Source: DASZMX01 sp035551475 (GTDB taxonomy: Bacteria; Verrucomicrobiota; Verrucomicrobiia; Limisphaerales; Palsa-1400). From it: DNA of 49,687 nt. Below are positions 25,329 through 34,864 of the stretch, one piece after another (the first letter of the stretch is position 1; the number at the start of each line of letters is the position of its first letter). The translations under genes were made by a program, and so were the position numbers. The stretch lies in the NCBI GenBank assembly GCA_035551475.1, contig DASZMX010000123.1, positions 1 through 49,687 on the forward strand. Reading direction: 5' to 3'. Under the pieces are notes generated by a model. The model searched no databases. It saw only the letters and a program-made list of their open reading frames with translations, and was not told the DNA's origin.

Positions 25329-27377
25329 TCAGGCCGCTTTTTTGCGAAATTTCCCGCCGCGCCGCGCCTTTTTATAACCGACATTTCCCGCCGGCGCCGG
25401 GCCGGACGCGTCGCCAAAACTGCGTTTTAATTCCCGGATCTGGTCACGGATCAGCGCGGCCTTCTCGAACTCCAGGTTGTTGGACGCGGTGATCATTTCC
25501 TCCTGCAAACCGCGCAGCGTTTCGGTGACATCAAAATTGCCGCCCGCCTCCGCCAGGACCATCGACGCGCGTTTTTTGGTGTTTTGATACACCGCCAGGC
25601 TGTCCTCCACCGCGCGGCTGACGCTACGGGGCGTGATGTCATGCTCCAAATTATAGGCCACTTGTTTCTGGCGGCGGTAGTCGGACACGGCGAGAAATTT
25701 CTGGATGCTCTGCGTCATCACTGACGCATATAAAATCACTTCGCCATTAATATGGCGCGCCGCGCGTCCGGCCGTCTGGATGAGGCTGGTGGCGCTGCGC
25801 AAATAACCCTCCTTGTCAGCGTCAAGAATAGCGACCAGCGAAACCTCGGGAAGGTCGAGTCCTTCGCGCAAGAGATTGATGCCGACCAGCACATCGAAAT
25901 CCCCCTTGCGCAAGGCCCGCAGCACTTCCACACGCTCAATGGCGTCAATTTCGCTGTGGAGATAACGGACGTTGACCCCCAGGTCGCGCAGATAATCGGT
26001 CAATTCCTCGGCGGATCGCTTGGTCAGGGTGGTGACGAGGACGCGCTCTTTTTTCTCGGCGCGCCGGCGCACTTCTTCCAGCAAATCGTCAATCTGGCCA
26101 GCCAGCGGTTTGACGGTGATTTTCGGGTCAATCAGGCCGGTCGGGCGGACGATTTGCTCCACGACATTTCCCTTGGACCAGGCCAATTCCTGTTCCGTCG
26201 GCGTGGCGCTGACATAAATGGTCTGGCCCTGCAACGATTGGAACTCCAGGAAATTCAACGGTCGATTGTCGAGCGCGCTGGGCAGGCGGAAGCCGTGTTC
26301 GACCAGCACCGTCTTGCGCGAACGATCCCCGGCATACATCCCGCCAATCTGCGGCACGGTGGCGTGCGATTCGTCGATCACCAGCAAATAATCGCTGGGA
26401 AAAAAATCCAGCAAAGTGCCCGGGCGGGATCCTGGCGCGCGGCCGGCCAGATGGCGGGAATAATTCTCAATGCCGGAGCAAAAACCCATTTCCTCCATCA
26501 TCTCCAAATCGTATTCCGTCCGCATCTTGATGCGCTGCGCTTCAATGAGCTTGCCGTTGGCCTCGAACCACGCGATACGATGCCCCAGCTCTTCACGGAT
26601 GTTGAGGATGGCGGGCTTGATCTTTTCGCCGGGGGTGACGAATTGTTTCGCGGGGAAAATGATGAATTTCTCGAGCGTCTCCGTGGTCTGGCCCGTCAAG
26701 GGCTCAAACCGTGAAAGCCGCTCGATTTCCTCACCGAAAAATTCGATGCGCAGCCCATCCTCGGTCCAGGACGGCCGCAGTTCCACGACATCGCCGCGCA
26801 CGCGAAACTGGCCGCGCTCAAACGCGACGTCGTTGCGCGCATATTGCAAGTCCACCAATCGCACGAGCAATTGATCGCGCGAAAGCCCGGCGCCGAGCTG
26901 CACCGGTTGAATCAGCGCTTCGTAATTCTCGCGGCTCCCAATGCCGTAAATGCACGAGACGCTGGCCACGACGATGACATCCCGGCGCGTCAGCAAGGAA
27001 CTCATGGTGGAAAGGCGCAGCCGCTCGATCTCCTCGTTGATGCTCGAATCTTTTTCGATGAACGTGTCGGTGCGCGGGATGTAAGCCTCGGGCTGATAAT
27101 AGTCGAAATAACTGACGAAATATTCCACCGCGTTGCGGGGAAAAAAACTCTTGAACTCCGCGTACAACTGAGCCGCCAGCGTCTTGTTGTGGGAAATCAC
27201 GAGCGTCGGTTTTTGCGCCGCCTGAATGACGTTGGCCACGCTGAAAGTTTTGCCGGAACCAGTCACGCCCACGAGCGTTTGATGCCGGGCCCCCGCCAGG
27301 ACGCCAGCCGTGAGCGTGGCGATGGCGTGCGGTTGATCGCCGGCGGGAGCGTAGGGAGAAGTTAATTCAAAGTTCAA
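25329..27377 (-). CDS. uvrB: UvrB, excinuclease ABC subunit B
   Basis: DNA-damage verification helicase of nucleotide excision repair. Walker A GVTGSGKT is at 37-44. The beta-hairpin region with YYQPEAYIP follows, then the late helicase motif (VLVGINLLREGLDLP) and the C-terminal UVR motif (NNLEFEKAALIRDQI) that contacts UvrC. The frame is open much further upstream, into the divergent kinase gene. I chose TTG 27377 because homology begins exactly there (NFELTSPYAPAGDQP) and a promoter-like pair lies just before it. An ATG at 27500 would add 41 residues unlike UvrB and leave 27 bases to the divergent gene. The product is 682 residues, normal for the family. Confidence 0.92.
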   Translation of the reverse strand: MNFELTSPYAPAGDQPHAIATLTAGVLAGARHQTLVGVTGSGKTFSVANVIQAAQKPTLVISHNKTLAAQLYAEFKSFFPRNAVEYFVSYFDYYQPEAYIPRTDTFIEKDSSINEEIERLRLSTMSSLLTRRDVIVVASVSCIYGIGSRENYEALIQPVQLGAGLSRDQLLVRLVDLQYARNDVAFERGQFRVRGDVVELRPSWTEDGLRIEFFGEEIERLSRFEPLTGQTTETLEKFIIFPAKQFVTPGEKIKPAILNIREELGHRIAWFEANGKLIEAQRIKMRTEYDLEMMEEMGFCSGIENYSRHLAGRAPGSRPGTLLDFFPSDYLLVIDESHATVPQIGGMYAGDRSRKTVLVEHGFRLPSALDNRPLNFLEFQSLQGQTIYVSATPTEQELAWSKGNVVEQIVRPTGLIDPKITVKPLAGQIDDLLEEVRRRAEKKERVLVTTLTKRSAEELTDYLRDLGVNVRYLHSEIDAIERVEVLRALRKGDFDVLVGINLLREGLDLPEVSLVAILDADKEGYLRSATSLIQTAGRAARHINGEVILYASVMTQSIQKFLAVSDYRRQKQVAYNLEHDITPRSVSRAVEDSLAVYQNTKKRASMVLAEAGGNFDVTETLRGLQEEMITASNNLEFEKAALIRDQIRELKRSFGDASGPAPAGNVGYKKARRGGKFRKKAA

Positions 27378-27389
27378 ATTACCGGCAGA

Positions 27390-27418
27390 AACATAGGCGA
27401 GACGGGGAAAGATCGCAA
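27390..27418 (-). promoter_or_regulatory. Candidate uvrB promoter
   Basis: On the minus strand TTGCGA (27418-27413) is followed after 17 bases by TATGTT (27395-27390); both hexamers match consensus at 4 of 6 positions. The expected transcription start is about 6 bases before the proposed TTG start of uvrB, giving an almost leaderless mRNA. No recognisable LexA box was seen. Confidence 0.4.
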
Positions 27419-27527
27419 TGACGGGCTGGCGCGGACTCAGAGTTTCCCTGAGGGTTGAAATAGGGGTCAGCCGATTTCTGTCCGTTCCAACCCTGGTCAT
27501 AATGATGAACCGCGTCAGCCTAAATAC

Positions 27528-30500
27528 GTGACCGTAAAGAAGAACAATCAAGACCCCGCCGCGCCGAGCGCCCCTGCATCTGGCACCGCGGAGAAAGCAG
27601 GCGCGGAAGATTATCTTCGCAGCGTTGTCGCCAACACTCCCGAGTGCATCAAAATTGTCGCCGGCGACGGGACGCTCCTGGAGATCAACCAGGCGGGCTG
27701 CAACATGATTGATGCGGCGGCCCCGGCGGACGTGATTGGACGGAGTGTTTTTGAGCTGGCTGTGCCGGAGCATCACGCAGCCGTGGGCGCCTTGTTAAAG
27801 CAGGTTTGCAGCGGCAAACCCGGATTTTTGGAGTTTGACGTCGTCGGCCTGAAGGGCGAGCGGCGCACCATCGAATCGACCGCCGTGCCCTTCACCAGCC
27901 CGCGCTGGAGCGGCACCGTGCAACTCGCCATCTCGCGCGACGTCACCAACCGAAAACAGGCGGAAGAAAAACTGCGGCAAAGCGAGGCCCGCTTTCAACG
28001 GCAGGCGAAAAACCTGGAGCTGCTGGGAAGGATCAGCGAGTCATTGACCAGCGAATTGGACTTGGAAACGCTGGTCCAGGCCGCGACCGACGCAGGACGC
28101 GAAGCGACCGGCGCGGAATTTGGGGCTTTTTTCTATAATGTCACGAACGCGCGCGGCGAATCGTACATGCTCTACACGCTGTCCGGGGCGCCGCGGGAAG
28201 CTTTCGAGAAATTCCCCATGCCGCGCAACACGGCAGTCTTCAATCCCACCATTCAAGGCGCCGGCATCATTCGCATCGGCGATGTGCTGTTGGATCCGCG
28301 TTATGGCAAAAATCCGCCGCACCATGGCATGCCGAAAGGGCATTTGCCGGTGCGCAGCTATCTGGCGGCGCCCGTCATTTCGCGGTCGGGCGTGGTGCTG
28401 GGCGGATTGTTTTTCGGGCACAAGCAGCCCAACGTTTTTACGGAAGAGGCCGAACAGATGCTGGCCGCCATTGCCGCGCAAGCCTCCATCGCGATCGACA
28501 ACGCGCAACTCTACGGGAGGGTGCAGGCGGAGTTGGCCGCGCAAAAGCAAGCGGAGGAAAAGCTCCGCGCCAACGAAGAGAGGCTGGCCCTGGAGCTGCG
28601 CGGCGTGAAGAGCCTCTACGACCTGGGCAATCAACTCCTCGACGCCGGCAACAATTCCACGCAATGCGCGGAATACATTCTGGACGCCGCCATGGCGATC
28701 ACCGGAGCCAGCCGCGGATTTTTGCAACTGCCCGATGTCCCGGGCGCGCTCGCGGTCGTGGCGCAACGCGGCTGGGAGCAACCCGTCCTCAACTGCGTGG
28801 CGCAGATCGTCGCCGACGCCCTGCCGCCGGGCCAGTCCTTGCGCGTGGAAAACGTGCAGCAACACGAGGCTTTCACAGCGCCCGCCCGCCAAAAAACAAT
28901 GCAGGAAGCCGGCGTGCGGGCCATGCAATCCATTCCATTGTTAAGCAGCTCCGGCCAATTGCTCGGCGTGGTCTCCACGCATTTTGACCAGCCACGCCCC
29001 GTGGCGGACCGCGAGGTGCGCCTGCTGGATTTGTTGTCGCGCCAGGCGGCGGATTTTCTGGAGCGCAAACGCACCGAGGAAATGTCCGCGCGGCTGGCGG
29101 CCATTGTGGATCATTCCGGGGACGCGATCATCAGCAAGGATCTTTCAGGCATCATTAAAACCTGGAATAAAGGGGCGGAACGGGTCTTCGGCTACAGCGC
29201 GGCGGAAGCGATCGGGAAACCGGTGACGATGCTGATTCCGTCCGAACGTCTTGATGAGGAGCCCGGAATCCTCGACCGCGTCCGGCACGGCGAACGGATC
29301 GACCATTATGAGACGGTGCGACGACGGAAAGACGGGGTCTGCGTGGACATCTCCCTGGCGGTCTCACCCATCCGAGACATGCAAGGAGAGGTCATCGGCG
29401 CTTCGAAAATTGCGCGAGACATCACGGACCGCAAGGCGGCGGAGGCGGCCTTAAGACGCAGCGAAGGGTTGCTGCGGGAACTGGCCGATTCGATGCCGCA
29501 AATCGTCTGGGCCTCGCCGCCTGATGGGCGCGTGGATTATTTTAACCGGCGCTGGCACGAATTTACCGGGCATGCGCCCGGCTACGCCCACTGGCAGCAG
29601 GCGCTCCATCCGGATGACGCGGCGCAGGTGGCGGCGAAATTCGCGGAAGGGTTGAAAAGCCAGAAGCCGTTCACGGCGGAATTTCGCCTCAAGGGCCAGC
29701 GCAGCGAGGCGCACCGCTGGTTTTTGGCGCGCACTGAGCCCATCCGGGACGAAGCGGGGAATGTGATCCGGTGGTTTGGCACTTTCACAGACATCGATGA
29801 CCAGAAACGGGCGGAGGAAAAACTGGAGCGCACAGTGGCGGAGCGCACGGCTTCCTTGCGCGAGGCGGTGGCGCAAATGGAGGAATTTTCCTACACGGTT
29901 TCGCATGATTTGCGGGCGCCGTTGCGGGGCATGGACGCCTACAGCCGCGCCTTGCTGGAGGACTTTGCGCCGGCGCTGCCGGCCGAGGCGCAGGAGGCGT
30001 TGACGCGGATCGCGGCCAACGCCGCGCGGCTGGACCGGATGATCGTGGATATCTTGACCTATACTCGGATCAGCCGGGCGGATTTTCACCAGGGCAAGGT
30101 TTCGCTTGACAAACTGGCGCGGCAAATCGTGGAGCAATATCCCGGCATGCAACAGCCGCAGGCGCAAATCGTCATCGAGCCGTTGCCGGACGTGATCGGG
30201 CACGAACCGTCCCTGACCCAGGCGCTTTCGAATCTCTTGAACAACGCGATCAAATTCGTGCCGGCGGGCGTGACGCCGCAGGTGCGCGTCTGGCCGGAGC
30301 GCAAAGACGGAAAAATCCGAATTTGGGTGGCGGACAATGGGATTGGCATCGCCCCGCGGCATCAGCATAAATTGTTCAGGATGTTCGAGCGCATGCATCC
30401 GAACATGAAATTTGAAGGCACCGGCGTGGGGTTGGCCATTGTGCGCAAAGCGATGGAACGAATGGGCGGACAAGCCGGCGTGGAATCCGACGGCGTGCAC

Positions 30501-30548
30501 GGCAGCCAATTCTGGATTGAGCTGCCGGACACCACAGGCGCGCCATGA
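27528..30548 (+). CDS. Multi-domain sensor histidine kinase (PAS-GAF-GAF-PAS-PAS-HisKA-HATPase)
   Basis: Soluble kinase of 1006 residues with no membrane segment, hence a cytoplasmic sensor. Order: PAS (about 30-140), GAF (176-330), GAF (370-515), PAS (520-645), PAS/PAC (648-765), HisKA with phospho-acceptor His793 in SYTVSHDLRAPLRG, then HATPase with the N box ALSNLLNNAIKF, G1 DNGIGIA and G2 GTGVGL. The HisKA region resembles that of cyanobacterial phytochrome-type kinases, but no chromophore-binding cysteine is evident, so the signal is unknown. It begins with GTG and overlaps the following receiver gene by ATGA; the two form a kinase/regulator pair. CATAAT at 27498-27503 is a possible -10. 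Confidence 0.88.
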   Translation: MTVKKNNQDPAAPSAPASGTAEKAGAEDYLRSVVANTPECIKIVAGDGTLLEINQAGCNMIDAAAPADVIGRSVFELAVPEHHAAVGALLKQVCSGKPGFLEFDVVGLKGERRTIESTAVPFTSPRWSGTVQLAISRDVTNRKQAEEKLRQSEARFQRQAKNLELLGRISESLTSELDLETLVQAATDAGREATGAEFGAFFYNVTNARGESYMLYTLSGAPREAFEKFPMPRNTAVFNPTIQGAGIIRIGDVLLDPRYGKNPPHHGMPKGHLPVRSYLAAPVISRSGVVLGGLFFGHKQPNVFTEEAEQMLAAIAAQASIAIDNAQLYGRVQAELAAQKQAEEKLRANEERLALELRGVKSLYDLGNQLLDAGNNSTQCAEYILDAAMAITGASRGFLQLPDVPGALAVVAQRGWEQPVLNCVAQIVADALPPGQSLRVENVQQHEAFTAPARQKTMQEAGVRAMQSIPLLSSSGQLLGVVSTHFDQPRPVADREVRLLDLLSRQAADFLERKRTEEMSARLAAIVDHSGDAIISKDLSGIIKTWNKGAERVFGYSAAEAIGKPVTMLIPSERLDEEPGILDRVRHGERIDHYETVRRRKDGVCVDISLAVSPIRDMQGEVIGASKIARDITDRKAAEAALRRSEGLLRELADSMPQIVWASPPDGRVDYFNRRWHEFTGHAPGYAHWQQALHPDDAAQVAAKFAEGLKSQKPFTAEFRLKGQRSEAHRWFLARTEPIRDEAGNVIRWFGTFTDIDDQKRAEEKLERTVAERTASLREAVAQMEEFSYTVSHDLRAPLRGMDAYSRALLEDFAPALPAEAQEALTRIAANAARLDRMIVDILTYTRISRADFHQGKVSLDKLARQIVEQYPGMQQPQAQIVIEPLPDVIGHEPSLTQALSNLLNNAIKFVPAGVTPQVRVWPERKDGKIRIWVADNGIGIAPRHQHKLFRMFERMHPNMKFEGTGVGLAIVRKAMERMGGQAGVESDGVHGSQFWIELPDTTGAP

Positions 30549-30994
30549 ACGAACCCCCGCCCACCATCCTCCTGGTGGAGGACAACGAGGATGATGTGTA
30601 CGTGATGCAGCGTGCGCTGAAAAAAAGCGGCATCATCAACCCGGTGCGCATCGCCCCGGACGGCGAAGAGGCGCTGAGTTACTTGGCGGGAACGGGCGCC
30701 TACGCCAATCGCGCGGAGCATCCCCTGCCCTTTCTGGTGTTCCTGGACATCAAACTGCCGTTCGTGGATGGGTTTGAAACCCTGGCCTGGATGCGGGAGC
30801 GCGGATTGCTGGAAACCATCGCCGTCGTTATGTTGACATCTTCGGCGGAGGCGCGCGACCGGGAAAAAGCCGCCGAGCTGGGCGCGCGCGCCTATGTGGT
30901 GAAGCCGCCGAAGGTCGAGGACCTGCGGGCCACGCTCGAAGCGCTGCGAAGCTTTTGGCGCGAGCGGCGCGGCGCCTTTCCCGTGGCCATGTAA
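30545..30994 (+). CDS. Single-domain response regulator, Rcp1-like partner of the upstream kinase
   Basis: A 149-residue receiver with no output domain. Acidic cluster VEDNEDD at about 11-17, phospho-acceptor Asp in VFLDIKLPFVDGFE, Thr/Ser switch in VMLTSSAE and conserved lysine in YVVKPPK. The extended loop YLAGTGAYANRAEHP before the acceptor is a feature of Rcp1-type receivers. The ATGA overlap with the kinase gene makes partnership near certain. With no DNA-binding or enzymatic part, its output must be a protein contact or a phosphorelay. Confidence 0.9.
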   Translation: MNEPPPTILLVEDNEDDVYVMQRALKKSGIINPVRIAPDGEEALSYLAGTGAYANRAEHPLPFLVFLDIKLPFVDGFETLAWMRERGLLETIAVVMLTSSAEARDREKAAELGARAYVVKPPKVEDLRATLEALRSFWRERRGAFPVAM

Positions 30995-31012
30995 AATATC
31001 TCGCGCGGGCGG

Positions 31013-33331
31013 CTATTCGGCCATGACGCCGGCAATGGCGTTCCACCAAAGATCATGCAGCGCGGCGGCCGACCATGTGGTTTCGGCGGCGCCGGTCTTG
31101 ATGGAGAGATTTGTGCCGGTGACCGTGCCCAGGCGCGCCGCGGGAAGGCGCAAAATTTTCGCGCGCTCCAACACTTTAACCGCGTCACGCGGCGCCACGG
31201 ACACAACCACGCGGCTTTGCGTTTCGCCAAACAGCAAGGCGTCAATACGCGTTTTAAAGGCCGTGAGATCGATGGCCGCGCCAATCAAGCGCGGGGTCTC
31301 GCGCGCGATCATTTGCGAGATGCAGCTTTCCGCCAGGGCCACGGCGAGCCCGCCTTCGCTGCAATCGTGCGCGCTCTTGATGACACCCGATTGGATGAAC
31401 CCGCGCAAGGCGCTGTGCAGCTCTTTTTCCTGGTCCAGGTTGCAGCGCGGCGGCGACCCATTTTTCTGGCCGTGGCAGGCTTGAAGATAGGCGGAGCCGC
31501 CTAAACCAAGGAGCGGGTCGGCGGCGTCGCACGCTTCGCCGAGGAGAATGATGACGTCGCCTTCGTCCTTGAACCATTGCGTGGTGATGTGGGCGGGATC
31601 ATCAATGATCCCCACCACGGCGACGGTCGGCGTGGGATCGATCGGACCGTCCGGGCTTTGGTTGTAAAGGCTGCAATTTCCACCCGTCACGGGCGCGTTG
31701 AAGGCGCGGCACGCTTCCGCCAGGCCGCGCACGGATTCTTTAAGCTGCCAGAAAAGCTCGGGATTATGTGGATTGGCAAAGTTTAAATTGTCGGTGGAGC
31801 CGAGCGGCGTGGCCCCGGCGCAAGCGAGGTTGCGCACGCATTCCGCGACGGCGATTTTCGCGCCTTCGTACGGATCGAGATAGACGTAGCCGGCATTGCA
31901 ATCGACGCTTACGGCGATGAATTTCTCGGGGGCCGGCCCGGCGCCCGGCAGGGAATCGCTCTTGATGCGGATGACCGCGGCATCCGATCCGGGGCACACC
32001 ACCGCGCCATCGCGCACCATGTGATCGTATTGACGATAGACCCAATTCTTGGAGGCGATGCTCGGCCAGGACAGCAGCGCCGGCAACGCGGCGGACGGAT
32101 CGGTCAAGTCGGGAATGGCGTCAAGGCGGAAGGCGCGGACGGCGGCCAGATAGGCGGGTTCGCGGCTTTCGCGCTGATAAACGGGCGCCTGGTCGGTGAG
32201 CTTTTGCGCCGGAACATCGACCACCACCACGCCGTTGTGTTTGACAACCATCTGCCCGCTATCGGTGACGCGCCCGACTTGCGCCCACGGCAAATCCCAC
32301 TTGTCAAAAATACGCTGCACCTCTTCCTCATGCCCCGCCTTGACGATGATCAGCATGCGCTCCTGCGATTCGCTCAACATGATTTCATACGAAGTCATGT
32401 GCGGCACGCGCTGCGGCACCTTGTTTAATTCGATCTCAATGCCGGTGCCCGCGCGGGCGGCCGTTTCGCAAGTCGAGCAGGTCAATCCCGCCGCGCCCAT
32501 GTCCTGAATGCCGGCGACGCAATCCGTGGCCAGCAATTCGAGGCACGCTTCGCACACCAGCTTCTCCATGAACGGGTCGCCGACTTGCACCGCCCCACGC
32601 TGTTGTTCGGCGGATTCCTTGGTCAAATCCTGCGAGGCAAAAGCCGCCCCCGCCAGACCGTCGCGCCCGGTGGCGGGCCCGACGTAAAACACCGGGTTCC
32701 CCACGCCTTTGGCGGCGCCGCGCGCAATTTGCTCGTGGCGCAGCACGCCGAGGCAAAAAGCATTGACGAGCGGATTGCCGTCGTAGGATTTGTCAAAATA
32801 AACTTCGCCCGCCACGGTGGGAATGCCGAAGCAGTTTCCATAATGGGCAATGCCGCTGACGACGCCGCGAAAGAGATGGCGATTGCGCGCGACGGCGGCA
32901 GGCGCCGAGCCGGCGCCGTCCACAATCGGGCCAAAGCGCAGCGAATTGACCGCGCACACCGGCCGGGCTCCCATCGTGAAAATATCGCGAATAATGCCGC
33001 CGACGCCGGTGGCTGCTCCTTGAAATGGCTCCACGGCGCTGGGATGGTTGTGCGACTCGATTTTAAACGCGATGGCCAGCCCGTCGCCGATGTCAATAAT
33101 ACCCGCATTCTCCTCGCCCGCGCCAACCAGGATGCGCGGCGATTTGGTGGGAAAGGTTTTCAGGAGCGGGCGCGTGTTTTTATACGAGCAATGCTCGCTC
33201 CACATGACGGAAAAAACGCCGAGTTCGGTGTAACTGGGCGCGCGACCGAGAATCTCGACGATTTTCGCGTATTCGTCGTCGGTCAAATTGTGCTTGCGCA
33301 CCAGTTCGGCGGTAATGGCTGGCTCAGTCAT
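31013..33331 (-). CDS. purL: PurL, phosphoribosylformylglycinamidine synthase subunit II
   Basis: ATP-dependent synthetase of purine biosynthesis that converts FGAR to FGAM using ammonia delivered by PurQ with PurS. This is the short three-subunit type (772 residues; the E. coli-type fusion is about 1300). Seen: the N-terminal SYTELGVFSVMWSEHCSYK, the nucleotide-binding LAIAFKIESHNHPSAVEP, GVGGIIRDIFTMGARPV, and the repeated synthetase half with AVSVDCNAGYVYLDP and HDCSEGGLAVALAESC. purQ and purS are not in the window. The gene converges on the receiver gene at 30545 and follows dacB on the same strand after 66 bases. Confidence 0.95.
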   Translation of the reverse strand: MTEPAITAELVRKHNLTDDEYAKIVEILGRAPSYTELGVFSVMWSEHCSYKNTRPLLKTFPTKSPRILVGAGEENAGIIDIGDGLAIAFKIESHNHPSAVEPFQGAATGVGGIIRDIFTMGARPVCAVNSLRFGPIVDGAGSAPAAVARNRHLFRGVVSGIAHYGNCFGIPTVAGEVYFDKSYDGNPLVNAFCLGVLRHEQIARGAAKGVGNPVFYVGPATGRDGLAGAAFASQDLTKESAEQQRGAVQVGDPFMEKLVCEACLELLATDCVAGIQDMGAAGLTCSTCETAARAGTGIEIELNKVPQRVPHMTSYEIMLSESQERMLIIVKAGHEEEVQRIFDKWDLPWAQVGRVTDSGQMVVKHNGVVVVDVPAQKLTDQAPVYQRESREPAYLAAVRAFRLDAIPDLTDPSAALPALLSWPSIASKNWVYRQYDHMVRDGAVVCPGSDAAVIRIKSDSLPGAGPAPEKFIAVSVDCNAGYVYLDPYEGAKIAVAECVRNLACAGATPLGSTDNLNFANPHNPELFWQLKESVRGLAEACRAFNAPVTGGNCSLYNQSPDGPIDPTPTVAVVGIIDDPAHITTQWFKDEGDVIILLGEACDAADPLLGLGGSAYLQACHGQKNGSPPRCNLDQEKELHSALRGFIQSGVIKSAHDCSEGGLAVALAESCISQMIARETPRLIGAAIDLTAFKTRIDALLFGETQSRVVVSVAPRDAVKVLERAKILRLPAARLGTVTGTNLSIKTGAAETTWSAAALHDLWWNAIAGVMAE

Positions 33332-33397
33332 TGGCCGGGAAAATAACCGGGCACGCCGGGGAATGCACGGACAGAAATTTTGCGGACAACCGCCGCC

Positions 33398-34864
33398 TCA
33401 TTGCGCTTCGACAAGCAAGCGCACCAGGGAATCAATCGCGGCGCGGCCCGAGGGCGCGCCGGGATCGTCGTGGTAGTTGTTGAGCATGATGGAAAAAACC
33501 AACGGCGCGCCGGCGCGATTGGTGGCGTAGCCGGAAAGGGTATTGACGTATTGGAGGGAGCCGGTCTTGGCATGCACGTTGCCAGCGGCGGCGGTGTTCT
33601 TGAGGCGCGTGCGCAAAGTGCCATCAACGCCCGCCACGGGCAGCGCGTCAAAAAAAGCCTGCTTCGCCCGGTGATGCGCCATGAACGCAAGCAATTGGAC
33701 GGACGCCGCCGGCGTGACGAGGCAGCTGCGGGAGAGGCCGGAGCCTTCCTGCATCAAAACGGAATTATTCTTGATGCCCGCTTCGTCGAGAAAGCGGCGC
33801 ATTTCCGCCAGGCCGCTGCTGGCGGTGTCGCGCTCCGGCGAAGGGTGGCGCGCGCCGACCTGCAGCAGCAAGAGTTGCGCGTAAAGATTTTCGGACGGTT
33901 TGAGCGTGGATTTGACGATTTCCGCGAGGGGAACGGACGGAGCCGAAGCAATTTCGACCAGATGCGAAAGGTCCAGCGGCTGGTTCTGGCGGCTCAACCA
34001 ATCGACGGCCCGCACCTGCCCGGAAACCACGACGCCACGGCGGGCGAGTTGCTCGCGCAAAGTGGTGACAAACCAGAGGGCAGGATTTTGCACCGGGACG
34101 GAATCCGAGTGAGCGGAGGCGTTGCTAGCCATCTGGCCCCATACATAAACCGCGCCTTCGCGCGGCGGCGCATAAAGACGCACGCGGGTTTCGCCGCGAG
34201 CCACCGTCTGCGTGCGATTGCTGAAAATGACAAACGAAGTCTCGGGCATGGTGATGATGCGGCAAGGATCTCCCACGGACGCGCCGGGTTTGAAGGCGAG
34301 ATCGATCACGTTATCCTGGTACGTGAGCGCAGAAACCGGCGCACCGTAATAATTCTGCAGATCGTCCCACGTCCAATCCGCGCCATACGGTGGTCCGGTG
34401 AAATAACTGTCGTCGCCAATCAGATCGCCTTCGATGCGTTTGACACCCGCCTGCACGAGCGCGTCCACGAGCGGCTGCAACGCCGGTCCGTAATCACCGT
34501 GGTGAAACCGCGCGGAGAACGACGGATCGCCGCGCCCATAAATAATGAGATCGCCTCGCACGGCTCCTTGCGCATCGGGCGCCGACGCCGCGTAACAGGA
34601 AGTTTGGATGCGAAAATCAGCCCCCAAACGATCGAGGGCCAGGGCTGCGGTGTAGATTTTGGCGTTGGAGGCGGGCTTGAGCAACTTGTCCGGCTGGCGG
34701 GAAAAAATCTCCGCGCCAGTGTCAAGTGAACAGATTTTCACGCCCCACTGCGCCTGCGCGAACGCCGGCTGGTCGAGGATGGCGGCCAGGCCAGCGGCCA
34801 GATCGGCGGCAAAGAGACGGGGGCAAAGCAACAGGGCGGCGAGCAATAAAGCGACGCGCCTCAT
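33398..34864 (-). CDS. dacB: DacB-type D-Ala-D-Ala carboxypeptidase/endopeptidase (PBP4, peptidase S13)
   Basis: Periplasmic serine enzyme that trims stem peptides or cuts cross-links in peptidoglycan. A signal peptide (about 1-20) comes first. The catalytic motifs are SxxK at Ser66-Lys69 (KPASNAKIYTAAL), SxN at 324-326 (SENLYAQ) and KTG at 433-435 (HAKTGSLQY). The large insert between the first two motifs is typical of the S13 family, and 488 residues is the usual length. The ATG overlaps the stop of the preceding secreted-protein gene by ATGA, so expression is linked to two uncharacterised envelope proteins. Confidence 0.93.
   Translation of the reverse strand: MRRVALLLAALLLCPRLFAADLAAGLAAILDQPAFAQAQWGVKICSLDTGAEIFSRQPDKLLKPASNAKIYTAALALDRLGADFRIQTSCYAASAPDAQGAVRGDLIIYGRGDPSFSARFHHGDYGPALQPLVDALVQAGVKRIEGDLIGDDSYFTGPPYGADWTWDDLQNYYGAPVSALTYQDNVIDLAFKPGASVGDPCRIITMPETSFVIFSNRTQTVARGETRVRLYAPPREGAVYVWGQMASNASAHSDSVPVQNPALWFVTTLREQLARRGVVVSGQVRAVDWLSRQNQPLDLSHLVEIASAPSVPLAEIVKSTLKPSENLYAQLLLLQVGARHPSPERDTASSGLAEMRRFLDEAGIKNNSVLMQEGSGLSRSCLVTPAASVQLLAFMAHHRAKQAFFDALPVAGVDGTLRTRLKNTAAAGNVHAKTGSLQYVNTLSGYATNRAGAPLVFSIMLNNYHDDPGAPSGRAAIDSLVRLLVEAQ

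Noticed and set aside
27439..27457. Hairpin CTCAG-N7-CTGAG in the uvrB/kinase divergent region
   Set aside because: Only 5 bp of stem, no T-tract and no second copy; expected by chance in this composition.
27378..27776. Longer uvrB start extending 133 codons upstream
   Set aside because: It overlaps the divergent kinase gene, carries no UvrB-like sequence and leaves no room for promoters.
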